Assembly (NCBI GenBank): GCA_035763745.1
Contig: DASUAO010000021.1
Span: 1 to 64,000 of the forward strand
From: DASUAO01 sp035763745
GTDB lineage: Bacteria; Actinomycetota; Acidimicrobiia; IMCC26256; PALSA-555
Direction: 5' to 3'
DNA: 64,000 nt
Under the pieces are notes generated by a model that worked only from the letters and a program-made list of their open reading frames with translations, did not search any database and had not been told where the DNA came from. Position numbers and translations under genes: made by a program. Shown here in pieces: positions 23,365-31,400 of the stretch. The stretch's first letter is position 1. Each line of letters begins with the position of its first letter.

Positions 23365-23394
23365 TTGACGGGTCGAACATACGTTCGATACAGT
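23365..23394 (+). promoter_or_regulatory. Promoter with LexA (SOS) box upstream of the HNH gene
   Basis: TTGACG (23365-23370) and TACAGT (23389-23394), spaced 18 bp apart, form a plausible sigma-70-type promoter. Between them sits a perfect 16-bp palindromic SOS box, TCGAAC-ATAC-GTTCGA (23373-23388), matching the actinobacterial/Bacillus LexA consensus CGAAC-N4-GTTCG. Repressor bound there would block the promoter. Several mycobacterial 13E12-family genes are known to be DNA-damage induced, which supports the reading. Confidence 0.75.
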
Positions 23395-23424
23395 GTCACC
23401 ACTTCCTCCACTTCCCCCGACAGC

Positions 23425-23453
23425 TCTCCGGCTGACAGGTCTCCGGCTGACAG
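23425..23453. repeat. 15-bp period direct repeat in the HNH 5' leader
   Basis: TCTCCGGCTGACAG occurs at 23425-23438 and again at 23440-23453, between the SOS promoter and the ribosome-binding site. It lies in the untranslated leader if the promoter assignment is right. Confidence 0.5.
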
Positions 23454-23493
23454 AGCCCGGCCCGGCCGGCGCTCCCGTGGGAGGAGGTGTGCG

Positions 23494-24723
23494 ATGGCGA
23501 CCTCGGTGCTCGACGAGGTCCGCGGTGCGGTGACGACGCTCGAGCGGGTCGTGCGCGAGCTCGAGCCCGGCGCGCTCGACGGCCCCGGCGCCGTCCGCCT
23601 CGTCGAGCTGTTCGCCCGGGGTGAGCACCTGTGCGCCGCCGCCAAGGCCGAGGTCACCACGCGAGTCGATGCCACCGGCGCCTACCGGGAGCACGGGCAC
23701 CGCAGCGCCGCACAGTGGCTGGCGTCGGCGAGCGGGGTCAGCGTCGGCGCGGCCACCCAGGCGCTGCGCACCGCCGAGGCGCTCGACGCGCTTCCCGCCA
23801 CCGCGGCGGAGTTCCGCGCCGGGCGCCTCTCCGCCGCGCAGGCCGCCGAGATCGCCACGGCCGCGACGGCCGATCCCACGGCCGAACGGACGCTGCTGCA
23901 GGCCGCGCGTCGCCAGACCCTGAAGGGCCTGAAGGAGCGGTGCCGCCGGGTCCTCGCCGCGACCGTCGCCGACGATGCCGCGTGGGCTCGCGAGCTGCAC
24001 GAGTCGCGCGCCCTCAGCCGCTGGCAGGAGGCTCACGGCGTTGCTCGGATGGACGTCCGCTTCTCGCCCGCGGGAGCTGCGCAGGTGTTCGCGGCCCTCG
24101 ACGCCGAGACCGACCGCCTGTTCCGCGCCACCCGAGCGTCCCGGAACCGGGTGCCGCGCGCCGCGCTCATGCACGACGCGCTCGTCGCGCTGATCACGGA
24201 CGGGCCGGGTCGTCCCGTCGACGTGCGCGTCGACGTCGGTGCCCGCTCCCTCGATGCCGGCCATGTGGTCGACGGCGAGCGCTGCGAGCTCCCCGGGGTG
24301 GGGCCGATCCCGGTCACGGTCGCTCGGGCGATGCTCGCCGACGCGGCCGTCACCGTCCTCGTTCACGACGACACCGACGCGATCACCCACGTCTCGTCCC
24401 GCACCCGCACGATCCCGGCGAAGCTGCGTCGCTGGCTCGACGCCACGCATCCGGTGTGCGGCCGGTCCGGTTGCGACAACGACCAGGGCCTCGTCATCGA
24501 CCACATCACGGACTTCGCCCGGGGCGGCCCGGCCGACGTCCACAACACGTGGCGCCTGTGCACCGTCTGCCACGACCTGAAGACGTACTGCGGCTGGCGG
24601 GTCATCGGCGGCCCCGGGTCGTGGGACCTCGTCCCACCAGACGATCCCGAGGGGGGCGGTCCCGAGGGAGGCGGCCCCGATGGCGACGGTCCCGATGGCG
24701 ACGGTCCCGATGGCCGCGGCGGC
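23494..24723 (+). CDS. 13E12-type DUF222/HNH endonuclease, lacking its own stop codon
   Basis: About 410 codons from the ATG at 23494, which has a strong GGAGGAGG-type site 7-8 bp upstream. Residues ~1-330 are the DUF222/13E12 region (EVTTRVDATGAYREHGHRSA; AAEFRAGRLSAAQAAEIAT). The HNH site follows, with C-x4-C (VCGRSGCDN), VIDHITDFARGGP, HNTWRLCTVCHDLKTY. The tail is a low-complexity Gly/Pro/Asp repeat (15-bp DNA unit). The frame has no stop at the expected end: it stays open into the antisense of the next genes until 27126. The coordinate 24723 marks where recognisable sequence ends. An SOS box controls it. Confidence 0.7.
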
Positions 24724-25458
24724 TCAGGTCGCAGCCTGCGCGGCGACCAGGAGGCGCGGGTCGTCGGAGCAGATCCCGTCGACGCCGAGCGCGAGCACGT
24801 CCCGCGCGGTGGCTTCGTCGAGCGTGTTCCACGTGACGATGCCGGCCCCGGTCCGCCGGGCGCGCCCGACCCAGTCGGCGGTGAACAGGTGCATCGGCTC
24901 GGGGAACACGTCGAAGCACGGGTGCACGTAGTCGCAGCGGGTGCCGAGCACGAGCGCGTGGAGATCGATGCCCGGGTCGTGGAACAGCACCGAGGTCAGC
25001 ATCCCCGTTTCCCGCTTCACCGTCATGGCGATGTCGGCACGGAAGCTCGCGACGACCGTGTGCTCCCGATACCCGACCGCGTCGATCGACGCGGCGAGCA
25101 GACGCTCGGTCCCGGGGAGGATCTGCTTCACGTCGAGGTACAGGCCGAGGCCCGAGTCGACGACGACCGAGAGGATGTCGTCGAGGGCGACGGGCGTGTG
25201 GCCGGTGCTCGCACATTCGGCGCGGAACTCGTCCATCGTGAGCTCCGAGATCCATCGGGGGTCGCTCCCGTCGAGCAGCCCGTCGTGGGTGACCACGAAC
25301 GCGCCGTCGGCGGTGGAGTGCAGGTCGATCTCCACGTCGGTGGCGCCGTAGTCGCTCGCCGCGGTCACGGCCTCGACCGAGTTCGCCGGCGCGTACGCCG
25401 AGGCCCCCCGATGCGCGATGAGGTGGACGGAGTCTCGCGATCTCCAGGCGGAGCTCAC
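24724..25458 (-). CDS. Glycerophosphodiester phosphodiesterase family protein
   Basis: 244 residues, GTG start at 25458. LIAHRGASAYAPANSVEAV with EIDLHSTADGAFVVTHD are the paired catalytic blocks of the GDPD TIM barrel (HRG...PEN; E.D...T.DG..V..HD). The family's PEN is PAN here, so the usual first glutamate is alanine; EID and HD are intact. GLYLDVKQ holds the usual metal-site E/D...K strand. GIVTWNTLDEATARDVLALG then VDGICSDDP is the canonical C-terminal strand. No signal peptide, so probably cytosolic, recycling glycerophosphodiesters; loss of the first Glu could lower or alter activity. Its stop abuts the run-on HNH frame. Confidence 0.75.
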   Translation of the reverse strand: MSSAWRSRDSVHLIAHRGASAYAPANSVEAVTAASDYGATDVEIDLHSTADGAFVVTHDGLLDGSDPRWISELTMDEFRAECASTGHTPVALDDILSVVVDSGLGLYLDVKQILPGTERLLAASIDAVGYREHTVVASFRADIAMTVKRETGMLTSVLFHDPGIDLHALVLGTRCDYVHPCFDVFPEPMHLFTADWVGRARRTGAGIVTWNTLDEATARDVLALGVDGICSDDPRLLVAAQAAT

Positions 25459-25551
25459 GGCGCCGAACCTATCCTCCGGACATCGCCGCGAAGCGCCGCG
25501 GCCGAACGTTGCGGTCGAACCCGGCCCGCCCGACGCCGTCGCCCGGATGGG

Positions 25552-26547
25552 TCAGCGCCGGAGGAACCGGTTCCGGCGCCGGTCGGGGCCGTCGATGCGA
25601 CGCTCGATGTCGAGGACGCAGTCGGTGATCTTGCGGCCGAAGTCGGGGTTGGCGCACGCGATGTGGCCGTCGTCGATCCGGTTGATGTGGGCGTTGGGGA
25701 TCGCCATCGCGAGGCGCGACTGCGCGGTGGGGTCGATCGCCCGGTCGCGGGTGGTGATGAGCACCGACGTCGGCACGTCGATCTCGTGGACCCAGTGCTT
25801 CGCACTGTAGGTCCCGATGGCGTGGCCGGCCTCGAGGATCGCCCGCGGGTTGTGGCGGCCCATCTCCGAGCGGGCCCAGCGGGCGAAGGTGCCCGGCCGC
25901 TTCGTCGGGCGGATGCCGAACAGGGTCTTGGTGACGAGGCCGGGGAGGAACGCAGCGAGCTGGCCGACGCGGGTGGTCGTGGCTGCGACCGTCATCAGGG
26001 TCGTGAAGCCGTAGCGCTCCCGGTTCCCGGTGACGAACTCGGCGCCCGTCGCGCACAGCCCGAGCCCGGCGACGAGTTCGGGGTGCCGACGCCAGAGCAG
26101 CTGCACGACCGGCCCGCCCATCGAGTACCCGACCGCGATGACCGGGCCGCACTGCTCGCGCTCGATGAGCGCGGCCAAGTCGTCGGCACAGTCGGCGAGG
26201 CGGAACGGTTTCAACGTGCGGATCCCGCGCCCGTGGCCGCGCAGGTCGGGAGCGAGCACGTTGAAGTGCTCGCCGAGTGCGTCGAAGCACTGGAACCAGT
26301 TGAGCCCGCCGCTCGCGAGCCAGCCGTGGGCCAGCACGATGGTCTTCGCGCCGGGCGGGCCCTCTACCCGCCGGACGAACATCGTCCCCCGGCCGCGGAG
26401 CCAGATCCGGTCGCCGAGCGGGAGCCGTGGGAACTCCGACCCGTTGTCGAGGTCTGCCTCGGCTCCGGACGGAGCGGACTCGGGTACACGGGACCCCGAG
26501 AGATCGGGATCCGCGGGGACGTCGACGGGCATCCCCGCGCGAACCAT
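25552..26547 (-). CDS. Alpha/beta hydrolase
   Basis: 331 residues. TIVLAHGWLASGGLNWFQCF (oxyanion HGW), NVLAPDLRGHGRG, VGYSMGGPVVQLLW (nucleophile G-Y-S-M-G), TTRDRAIDP (acid) and DDGHIACANP (histidine) give a complete catalytic triad. It resembles epoxide-hydrolase/esterase-type lipid hydrolases that in actinobacteria sit next to WS/DGAT genes, as here (divergent, 91 bp apart). The N-terminal ~45 residues are polar and variable. Start ATG at 26547 is preferred to the GTG three bases upstream. Confidence 0.85.
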   Translation of the reverse strand: MVRAGMPVDVPADPDLSGSRVPESAPSGAEADLDNGSEFPRLPLGDRIWLRGRGTMFVRRVEGPPGAKTIVLAHGWLASGGLNWFQCFDALGEHFNVLAPDLRGHGRGIRTLKPFRLADCADDLAALIEREQCGPVIAVGYSMGGPVVQLLWRRHPELVAGLGLCATGAEFVTGNRERYGFTTLMTVAATTTRVGQLAAFLPGLVTKTLFGIRPTKRPGTFARWARSEMGRHNPRAILEAGHAIGTYSAKHWVHEIDVPTSVLITTRDRAIDPTAQSRLAMAIPNAHINRIDDGHIACANPDFGRKITDCVLDIERRIDGPDRRRNRFLRR

Positions 26548-26638
26548 CACACCGAGGACGGTACCCCCCGAAGCCGCCCGAGGCAGGGGGCGAAGGTCCC
26601 TGGTCGAGTGGGGATCTCGGTCCTAGCCTCCCGGGGGC

Positions 26639-28045
26639 ATGCGACGCGTCGACGGCGCCGGCGCCGGGTTCCTCTTCGGCGAGACCCCCGGATGGCACAT
26701 GCACGTCTCCGCGCTCATGATCCTGGACCCGCGCGAGGCGTCGCACTTCTCGTTCGAGACCGTCCGCAAGGGCTACGGGCGGCGCCTCGCCGGCGCCCCG
26801 GCCCTGAAGTCCCGGCTCGTCGGCGCGCCCCTCGGCCTCGACCGACCGGTCCTCGTCGACGATCCGGCGTTCGACCTCGACGCGCACTTCCACCGTGCCC
26901 ACCTGCCGGCACCGGGGAACCGCCGCCAGCTCACCGAGCTCGCCGCCTCACTCGTCGCCCGCAAGCTCGACCGGAGCCGGCCGCTCTGGGAGGCATGGTG
27001 GATCGACGGGCTCGACGACGGCCGCGTCGCGCTCGTCGTGAAGATCCACCACGCGCTCATGGACGGCGTGTCCGGCGTCGACCTCGCCGGGCTCATCATG
27101 GACCTCGAGCCCGACCCCCCGCGTGATGCCCCGGCACCCAGACCCGCACCCGGGGCGGCGCCCGAGTCCGCCCCCTCGGCGGTCGAGCTCGGGCTCGGTT
27201 CGCTGCGTGCCCTGGCGGCGCTGCCCTGGCGCTCGGCGCGCTTCGCCAACCAGCTCGCTCGCCAGACCGCGACCTTCGCCCGCCATCTCCGCAGCCCCGA
27301 GCCCCCACCGCGGGCCTTCGCGGCGCCGAGGACCCGGTTCAACCGGTCCATCGGAATCAACCGGTCGCTCGCGGTCACCACGATCCCGATGGCCGACGTG
27401 CTCACGGTGAAGCAGGCCTTCGGCGTGACCGTCAACGACGTCGTGCTCACCCTCTGCGGCGGCGCGCTGCGCGGCTACCTCGCCGACCAGGGCGAGCTCC
27501 CCGGCGCGTCGCTCATCGCCCAGGTCCCGGTGTCGGTGCGGACCGCGGCGTCGAGGGACGACGTCGGCAGCCAGGTCGCGAACATGTTCACCACCCTCGC
27601 CACCGACGTCGCCGATGCCGTCGAGCGGCTGCGCGTCATCCAGTCGGTCACCGCGCGCGCCAAGCGGTACCAGCACGAGATCTTCGCCGACCGGTCGGTC
27701 GCGATCCCCGACGTCGCGCCGCCGGTGGTCATCGGCGCGGCGGCGCGGCTGTTCACCGGTCTCGGCCTCGAGCGGGTGATCCCGCCCGTCTACAACCTGG
27801 TCGTGTCGGACGTGCGGGGATCACCGGTCGACCTGTACGTGGTCGGCGCCCGGGTCGAGGCGATCTATCCGCTCGGTCCACTGCTGATGGGGGCCGCGCT
27901 CAACGTGACCGCGCTGTCGAACAAGGACGGCATGGACCTCGGGTTCCTCGCGACCCCAGAAGCCCTCCCCGACCCGTGGGAGCTCGTCGAGCGCACGGAG
28001 ACCGAGCTCGCCACGCTCGTCGGCGCCGCCCGCGCAGAGGCCTGA
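26639..28045 (+). CDS. Wax ester synthase/diacylglycerol acyltransferase (WS/DGAT)
   Basis: 468 residues. VKIHHALMDGVSGVDLA (~140-156) is the condensing HHxxxDG active site. The N-terminus RRVDGAGAGFLFGETPGWHM then LDRSRPLWEAWWIDGL, TFGVTVNDVVLTLCGGALR-type segment and PVYNLVVSDVRGSP are all family landmarks. It esterifies fatty acyl-CoA to diacylglycerol or fatty alcohol, making storage triacylglycerol or wax. The length (about 460) is normal. The start at 26639 directly precedes the conserved N-terminal motif. It stands alone on the plus strand, followed by a decayed interval. Confidence 0.9.
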   Translation: MRRVDGAGAGFLFGETPGWHMHVSALMILDPREASHFSFETVRKGYGRRLAGAPALKSRLVGAPLGLDRPVLVDDPAFDLDAHFHRAHLPAPGNRRQLTELAASLVARKLDRSRPLWEAWWIDGLDDGRVALVVKIHHALMDGVSGVDLAGLIMDLEPDPPRDAPAPRPAPGAAPESAPSAVELGLGSLRALAALPWRSARFANQLARQTATFARHLRSPEPPPRAFAAPRTRFNRSIGINRSLAVTTIPMADVLTVKQAFGVTVNDVVLTLCGGALRGYLADQGELPGASLIAQVPVSVRTAASRDDVGSQVANMFTTLATDVADAVERLRVIQSVTARAKRYQHEIFADRSVAIPDVAPPVVIGAAARLFTGLGLERVIPPVYNLVVSDVRGSPVDLYVVGARVEAIYPLGPLLMGAALNVTALSNKDGMDLGFLATPEALPDPWELVERTETELATLVGAARAEA

Positions 28046-28047
28046 GC

Positions 28048-28173
28048 TCACCCGGAGTCCGGGCGCGCCCGGAGCCCGAGGGCATCGGCTCCCGAGATCA
28101 GGAACCCGCCCCGCTCCTTCGTCTGGGTGACGAGGTCCTCGAGCGGCGTGGGCTCCTTCGCGGGGCCCGGGCA
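28048..28173 (-). pseudogene. Possible gene fragment, unidentified
   Basis: The minus-strand frame ending at 28048 carries EPTPLEDLVTQTKERGGFLI then SGADALGLRARPDSG, with natural composition, but upstream it dissolves into proline/arginine-rich sequence without a start. It overlaps nothing else and probably represents a 3' fragment of a lost gene. Confidence 0.25.
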
Positions 28174-28240
28174 CTCACGGGCCCCGAGGCCGGGACCGGG
28201 TCGCGGCCTACGAGGTCGCGCGCACCACGCCCCGTCGGCC

Positions 28241-28496
28241 ACCGGCGCACTGGAGGACGTCTACCGCGCGGTCGACGAGGACCTGCTCGGCCTCGTCGGG
28301 TCCCTCACGCCGCTGCCCGATCAGCGCGGCGTCGTGGTCGCCGTCGGCGAGGAGGTGCGCGGCATCGACCTGTTCGACAAGCCCGAGACGCTCACCACCT
28401 ACTGGCCCGGCATCGCTACTGGCCCGGCATCGCTACTGGCCCGGCCTCGTGCAGTCGCCGAGCAGGCGCATCGACCGCAGCCGCTGGATCCGCTGA
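28241..28496 (+). pseudogene. Relic of an ARPP-1-like gene, broken by 17-bp repeats
   Basis: The frame encodes LEDVYRAVDEDLLGLVGSLT, PLPDQRGVVVAVGEEVRGID and LFDKPETLTTYWPG. This resembles the C-terminal half of ARPP-1 domain proteins ('PVPGQ.G.V.AI.G...GLELFD.P.TL...LP.LV.SY'). Reading through a three-copy 17-bp repeat then shifts the frame; with a single copy it would continue YWPGLVQSPSRRIDRS. No start codon or N-terminal half is present. It is a degraded fragment in a ~480-bp stretch without intact genes. Confidence 0.5.
28399..28449. repeat. Three-copy 17-bp tandem repeat
   Basis: CTACTGGCCCGGCATCG occurs at 28399-28415 and 28416-28432, with a third copy at 28433-28449 differing by one base. 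Seventeen is not a multiple of three, so each copy shifts the reading frame of the relic it lies in. The same unit length and copy number are found in an unrelated relic at 33730-33780. Confidence 0.85.
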
Positions 28497-28526
28497 GCGG
28501 CACCGGGATGGCCGAGATGGATCCGG

Positions 28527-29045
28527 CTACCGGGTCTTCTGCAGCTTCGCGACGACCTGCTGCATCGCGGTGAGCTCTGGGCCGAGGACGTACGTCTGCA
28601 GCTCGTCGTCCGTCCACTCGATGTTGGTGACTTCGGACTGAATCACGACCTTGCCCACGACCACGACGAGGTCGTTGCCGCTGTTGTAGAAGGCGCGGTC
28701 ACCGAGCCCCTCGACCGGCACGGCAGCGGCATCGGCTTCGAGCTCGTCGAGCACGGCGGCGACCTTCTTCTTGAGCGGCTGGGTCGTGATCTGGAGCTTC
28801 AGCGGTGCCTCGAGGTCCTCGAAGGTCTCATTCCAGTACTTCTCGGTGCGGTACTCGCACTCCTCGGCGCCCGACGACTGCTCGGTGCTGCGCACGCGTT
28901 CGACGACCTCGAAGCCCAGCGCCGCCGACGCCTGCTTCTTCGTGAGCAGCGTGCAGGGGTGGATCTTGGCCAGTGCCGTGCTCGAGGACGCGAACGGCCC
29001 GGCGACGGCCAGTGTGAGGACGGTGACGAGCACGACACGGCGCAC
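28527..29045 (-). CDS. Secreted DUF3558-like protein
   Basis: 172 residues from a GTG at 29045, with AGGAGA 4-5 bp upstream. The signal peptide (VVLVTVLTLAVAGPFASSST) is followed by IHPCTLLTKKQASAALGFEV, the typical start of DUF3558-type actinobacterial exported proteins, and ECEYRTEKYWNET; the two cysteines would form the conserved disulfide. VEGLGDRAFYNSGNDLVVVV is the family's C-terminal strand pair. DUF3558 proteins are usually lipoproteins; no clear lipobox is seen here. Role unknown. Confidence 0.75.
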   Translation of the reverse strand: MRRVVLVTVLTLAVAGPFASSSTALAKIHPCTLLTKKQASAALGFEVVERVRSTEQSSGAEECEYRTEKYWNETFEDLEAPLKLQITTQPLKKKVAAVLDELEADAAAVPVEGLGDRAFYNSGNDLVVVVGKVVIQSEVTNIEWTDDELQTYVLGPELTAMQQVVAKLQKTR

Positions 29046-29186
29046 GGGTTCTCCTGAGCTCCTCGCGTCGGAGGCCGACGGAGGGGAGCGGACGGGGGCG
29101 AGTGCAGCAGAGTAGCGGCCCCCCGTGCCGTCCCTTCGAATCGCCCCTGCGACGCGCGCCCGCGCACAGGTGCTCGATATCGAGAG

Positions 29187-29312
29187 ATGCGTGAGCTTCG
29201 CCACGAGCTGCGGATCGAGATGGCCCGCGGGTTCCACGTCCAGACGTGGCGGCTGCTCGGAGCGAGGTTCGTGATGTTCGGGTTCCTCGCCACCCTCGTC
29301 CGAGTGACCTGA
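29187..29312 (+). pseudogene. Second C-terminal stub of the small membrane-anchored protein family
   Basis: 41 codons: MRELRHELRIEMARGFHVQT, then WRLLGARFVMFGFLATLVRV and T. The region from ELR to the end aligns with residues ~57-94 of the intact protein at 35597-35881 and with the stub at 9372. The N-terminal part is missing, and no ribosome-binding site is evident. It lies between the DUF3558-like gene and the ABC transporter. Confidence 0.6.
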
Positions 29313-29335
29313 GTCGCCTGCGCCGGCGCCCCGGG

Positions 29336-30130
29336 TCAGCCCTGGACGTCGCGGCGCCCGAGCGCCGCGATGCCCGCGCCCGCGCAGAGGGCCGCGAACG
29401 CCACCAGCACGAGCGCGTGCGCAGCGCTGACCCCGTCGAGCAACGGGTGGTTGGCCGAGAACGGGTACCAGATCGACACGTAGCGGAACGGGTTCGTCGT
29501 GTCGGAGAGCGGCGCGAGCGCGTAGACGAGGTAGCTGGCCACGGCTACCGCGCTCGTGGCCCCGGCGGCGATCCCGCGGTTCCCGGTCGCCGCGCCGATC
29601 CCGAACGCGAGCGCCCCGGTGGCGATCCCGAGGAGGCCGAGCATGACCGACGCCGCCGTGAGGTGCGCGAACGAGACGTGGAGCTCGCCGATCTCGTTGC
29701 CCGGGAGGAGCGTCAGCCAGACGACCACGGTGATCGTGATCGTGGCGACGATCGTGGCGACGAGCGCGGCGAGCGCGACACGGGTCCGCGAGATCGGTGC
29801 CGTGTAGACGAGGGCGAGGTGGCCGGACTGCTCGCTCCCGGCGAGCGTGCCGGCGCCGAACGCGATCGCGACGCCGAGCACCAGTCCGGGGGCGACGAAC
29901 GAGAGCAGCTCGGTCTCGAGGTACCCGGCGGGGGTGCCGAGGTCGCCGCCGCCGAACAGGTTCAAGAGCGCGTCGGGCAGGTTGTCCATCAGTTCGCCGT
30001 ACTGCGAACCGAGTGACGGGTACAGGGCCGTGACCGAGAGCACCATCGCCACCGACCCGACGCACATCCAGAGCAGGAGCCGGCGTCGCTCGCGGAACAT
30101 GCGCCAGGTCAGGACGACGATCGCGGTCAT
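29336..30130 (-). CDS. ABC-2 type transporter permease
   Basis: 264 residues with about six hydrophobic segments (near 17-37, 75-98, 110-135, 145-170, 178-200, 235-255). SEQSGHLALVYTAPISRTRV between helices 2 and 3 is the usual ABC-2 permease coupling segment. DNLPDALLNLFGGGDLGTPA is the extracellular/amphipathic part between helices 1 and 2. Its ATG overlaps the stop of the ATPase gene by 4 bp, so the two are translationally coupled and form an exporter of unknown cargo. Confidence 0.85.
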   Translation of the reverse strand: MTAIVVLTWRMFRERRRLLLWMCVGSVAMVLSVTALYPSLGSQYGELMDNLPDALLNLFGGGDLGTPAGYLETELLSFVAPGLVLGVAIAFGAGTLAGSEQSGHLALVYTAPISRTRVALAALVATIVATITITVVVWLTLLPGNEIGELHVSFAHLTAASVMLGLLGIATGALAFGIGAATGNRGIAAGATSAVAVASYLVYALAPLSDTTNPFRYVSIWYPFSANHPLLDGVSAAHALVLVAFAALCAGAGIAALGRRDVQG

Positions 30131-31035
30131 GGGCGCTCGTCTTCCCGGCGGCTGCGGTAGTAGTCGAGGAAGATCTCCTCGAGGTCCGCTTCGGGCGTCC
30201 GAACGTTCGCGACCGTGCCCAGCTCCAATGCGGCACGCAGCACCTCGTCGACCGGACCGTCCACGCTCACGAGCACCGTCGTGCCGCGGGTCCGCACGCT
30301 GACCACGCCGGGCAGCGCATCGAGCGCGTCGGGGCTCTGGGGCGCGGTCTCGTAGTCGAGCTCGAGCTCACGGCGGGCCCGGCTCCGCAGCTGTTCGAGC
30401 GTGTCGGTGACGACGAGCCGGCCGTCGCGCAGGATCCCCACCCGGTCGGCGACCCGCTCCACCTGTGAGAGCGTGTGTGAGGAGAGGAACACGGTCGTGG
30501 CGCGGTCGCGGGACTCGGCGAGGAGGTCGTGGAACTCCCGCTGGACGAGCGGGTCGAGACCGCGCGTCGGCTCGTCGAGGAACACCAGCTCCGGGCGGTG
30601 CATGAACGCCTGCACCAGTCCGACCTTCTGCTTGCTTCCCGTCGACAGCTCGCCCATCCGGCGGTCGAGCGAGACGTCGAACCGTTCGCAGAGCTCGGCC
30701 CGCCATGCCGGGTCGGCGGTCGGACGCAGCGCGGCGACGAAGTCCAGGTAGGCGCTCGCGGTGAGGTCCTTGGGCAGATCGAGCTCACCGGGCAGGTAGC
30801 CGATCCGCCGATGGATCTCGATCGCGTCGGCGCGGCTGTCGCGCCCCAGCACCGTCGCGGTGCCGGCCGTCGGTCGGGCGAGATCGAGCACCAGGCGGAT
30901 GGTGGTCGTCTTCCCGGAGCCGTTGGGTCCGAGGAACCCGAACACCTCGCCACGCTCGACGGTGAGGTCGAGGCCGTCGACGGCGACGATCGCACCGAAT
31001 CGCTTGGTGAGCCCTTCGGTCGCGATCGCGGTCAC
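30127..31035 (-). CDS. ABC transporter ATP-binding protein
   Basis: 302 residues, GTG start at 31035. Walker A GFLGPNGSGKTTTIRLVLDL, signature LSTGSKQKVGLVQAFMHRPE, Walker B LVFLDEPTRGLDPLVQREFH and the switch histidine SSHTLSQVERVADRV are all intact. The ~80-residue C-terminal extension (SVRTRGTTVLVSVDGPVDEV; EADLEEIFLDYYR) is the DrrA/CcmA-like regulatory domain of drug-type ABC-2 exporters. It is cotranscribed with the permease through a 4-bp overlap. Confidence 0.9.
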   Translation of the reverse strand: MTAIATEGLTKRFGAIVAVDGLDLTVERGEVFGFLGPNGSGKTTTIRLVLDLARPTAGTATVLGRDSRADAIEIHRRIGYLPGELDLPKDLTASAYLDFVAALRPTADPAWRAELCERFDVSLDRRMGELSTGSKQKVGLVQAFMHRPELVFLDEPTRGLDPLVQREFHDLLAESRDRATTVFLSSHTLSQVERVADRVGILRDGRLVVTDTLEQLRSRARRELELDYETAPQSPDALDALPGVVSVRTRGTTVLVSVDGPVDEVLRAALELGTVANVRTPEADLEEIFLDYYRSRREDERP

Positions 31036-31102
31036 GGACCGAGTCTCGCGCCTACCGTGGGTGCGAGCAGCCGACTGTGCGAGATCGACGTAGGAGGACG
31101 CG

Positions 31103-31372
31103 GTAGATCCGACGGACGAAGGGCAGAGGCAGGAAGCCCGCAAGCGGCTCGAGAAGCGGCGCGACTTCGGTACCCATGTCCTGGCGTACGTGGTGATCAA
31201 CGCGATGCTCGTCGGCATCTGGGCACTGAGCGGCGGCGGTCACTTCTGGCCGGCGTGGGTGATGCTGGGATGGGGCGTGGGCGTCGTGATGAACGCTTGG
31301 GACGTGTTCTTCCGGCGCCCGATCACCGACGCCGACATCGAGCGGGAGATGCGGCGCAGCCAGGACTCCTAA
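31103..31372 (+). CDS. 2TM-domain small membrane protein with apparent GTA start
   Basis: About 89 residues. QEARKRLEKRRDFGTHVLAY then VVINAMLVGIWALSGGGHFW and PAWVMLGWGVGVVMNAWDVF match the 2TM domain, found alone or N-terminal in histidine kinases and DNA-binding proteins. The domain starts upstream of the first conventional start codon (GTG 31190), which would remove its first helix region. A strong AGGAGG (31092-31097) lies exactly 5 bp before GTA (31103-31105), and the frame closes just before that site. So either GTA serves as start, a former ATG/GTG has mutated, or the short form is made. Confidence 0.6.
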   Translation, partial: VDPTDEGQRQEARKRLEKRRDFGTHVLAYVVINAMLVGIWALSGGGHFWPAWVMLGWGVGVVMNAWDVFFRRPITDADIEREMRRSQDS

Positions 31373-31400
31373 CCCACCGTCAGCCCCGGGGTGCGCCGGA

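Noticed and set aside
21376..24573. 1065-codon minus-strand open frame
   Set aside because: It lies antisense to the A-T-TE synthetase and HNH genes, both with multiple catalytic motifs, and shows no motif of its own.
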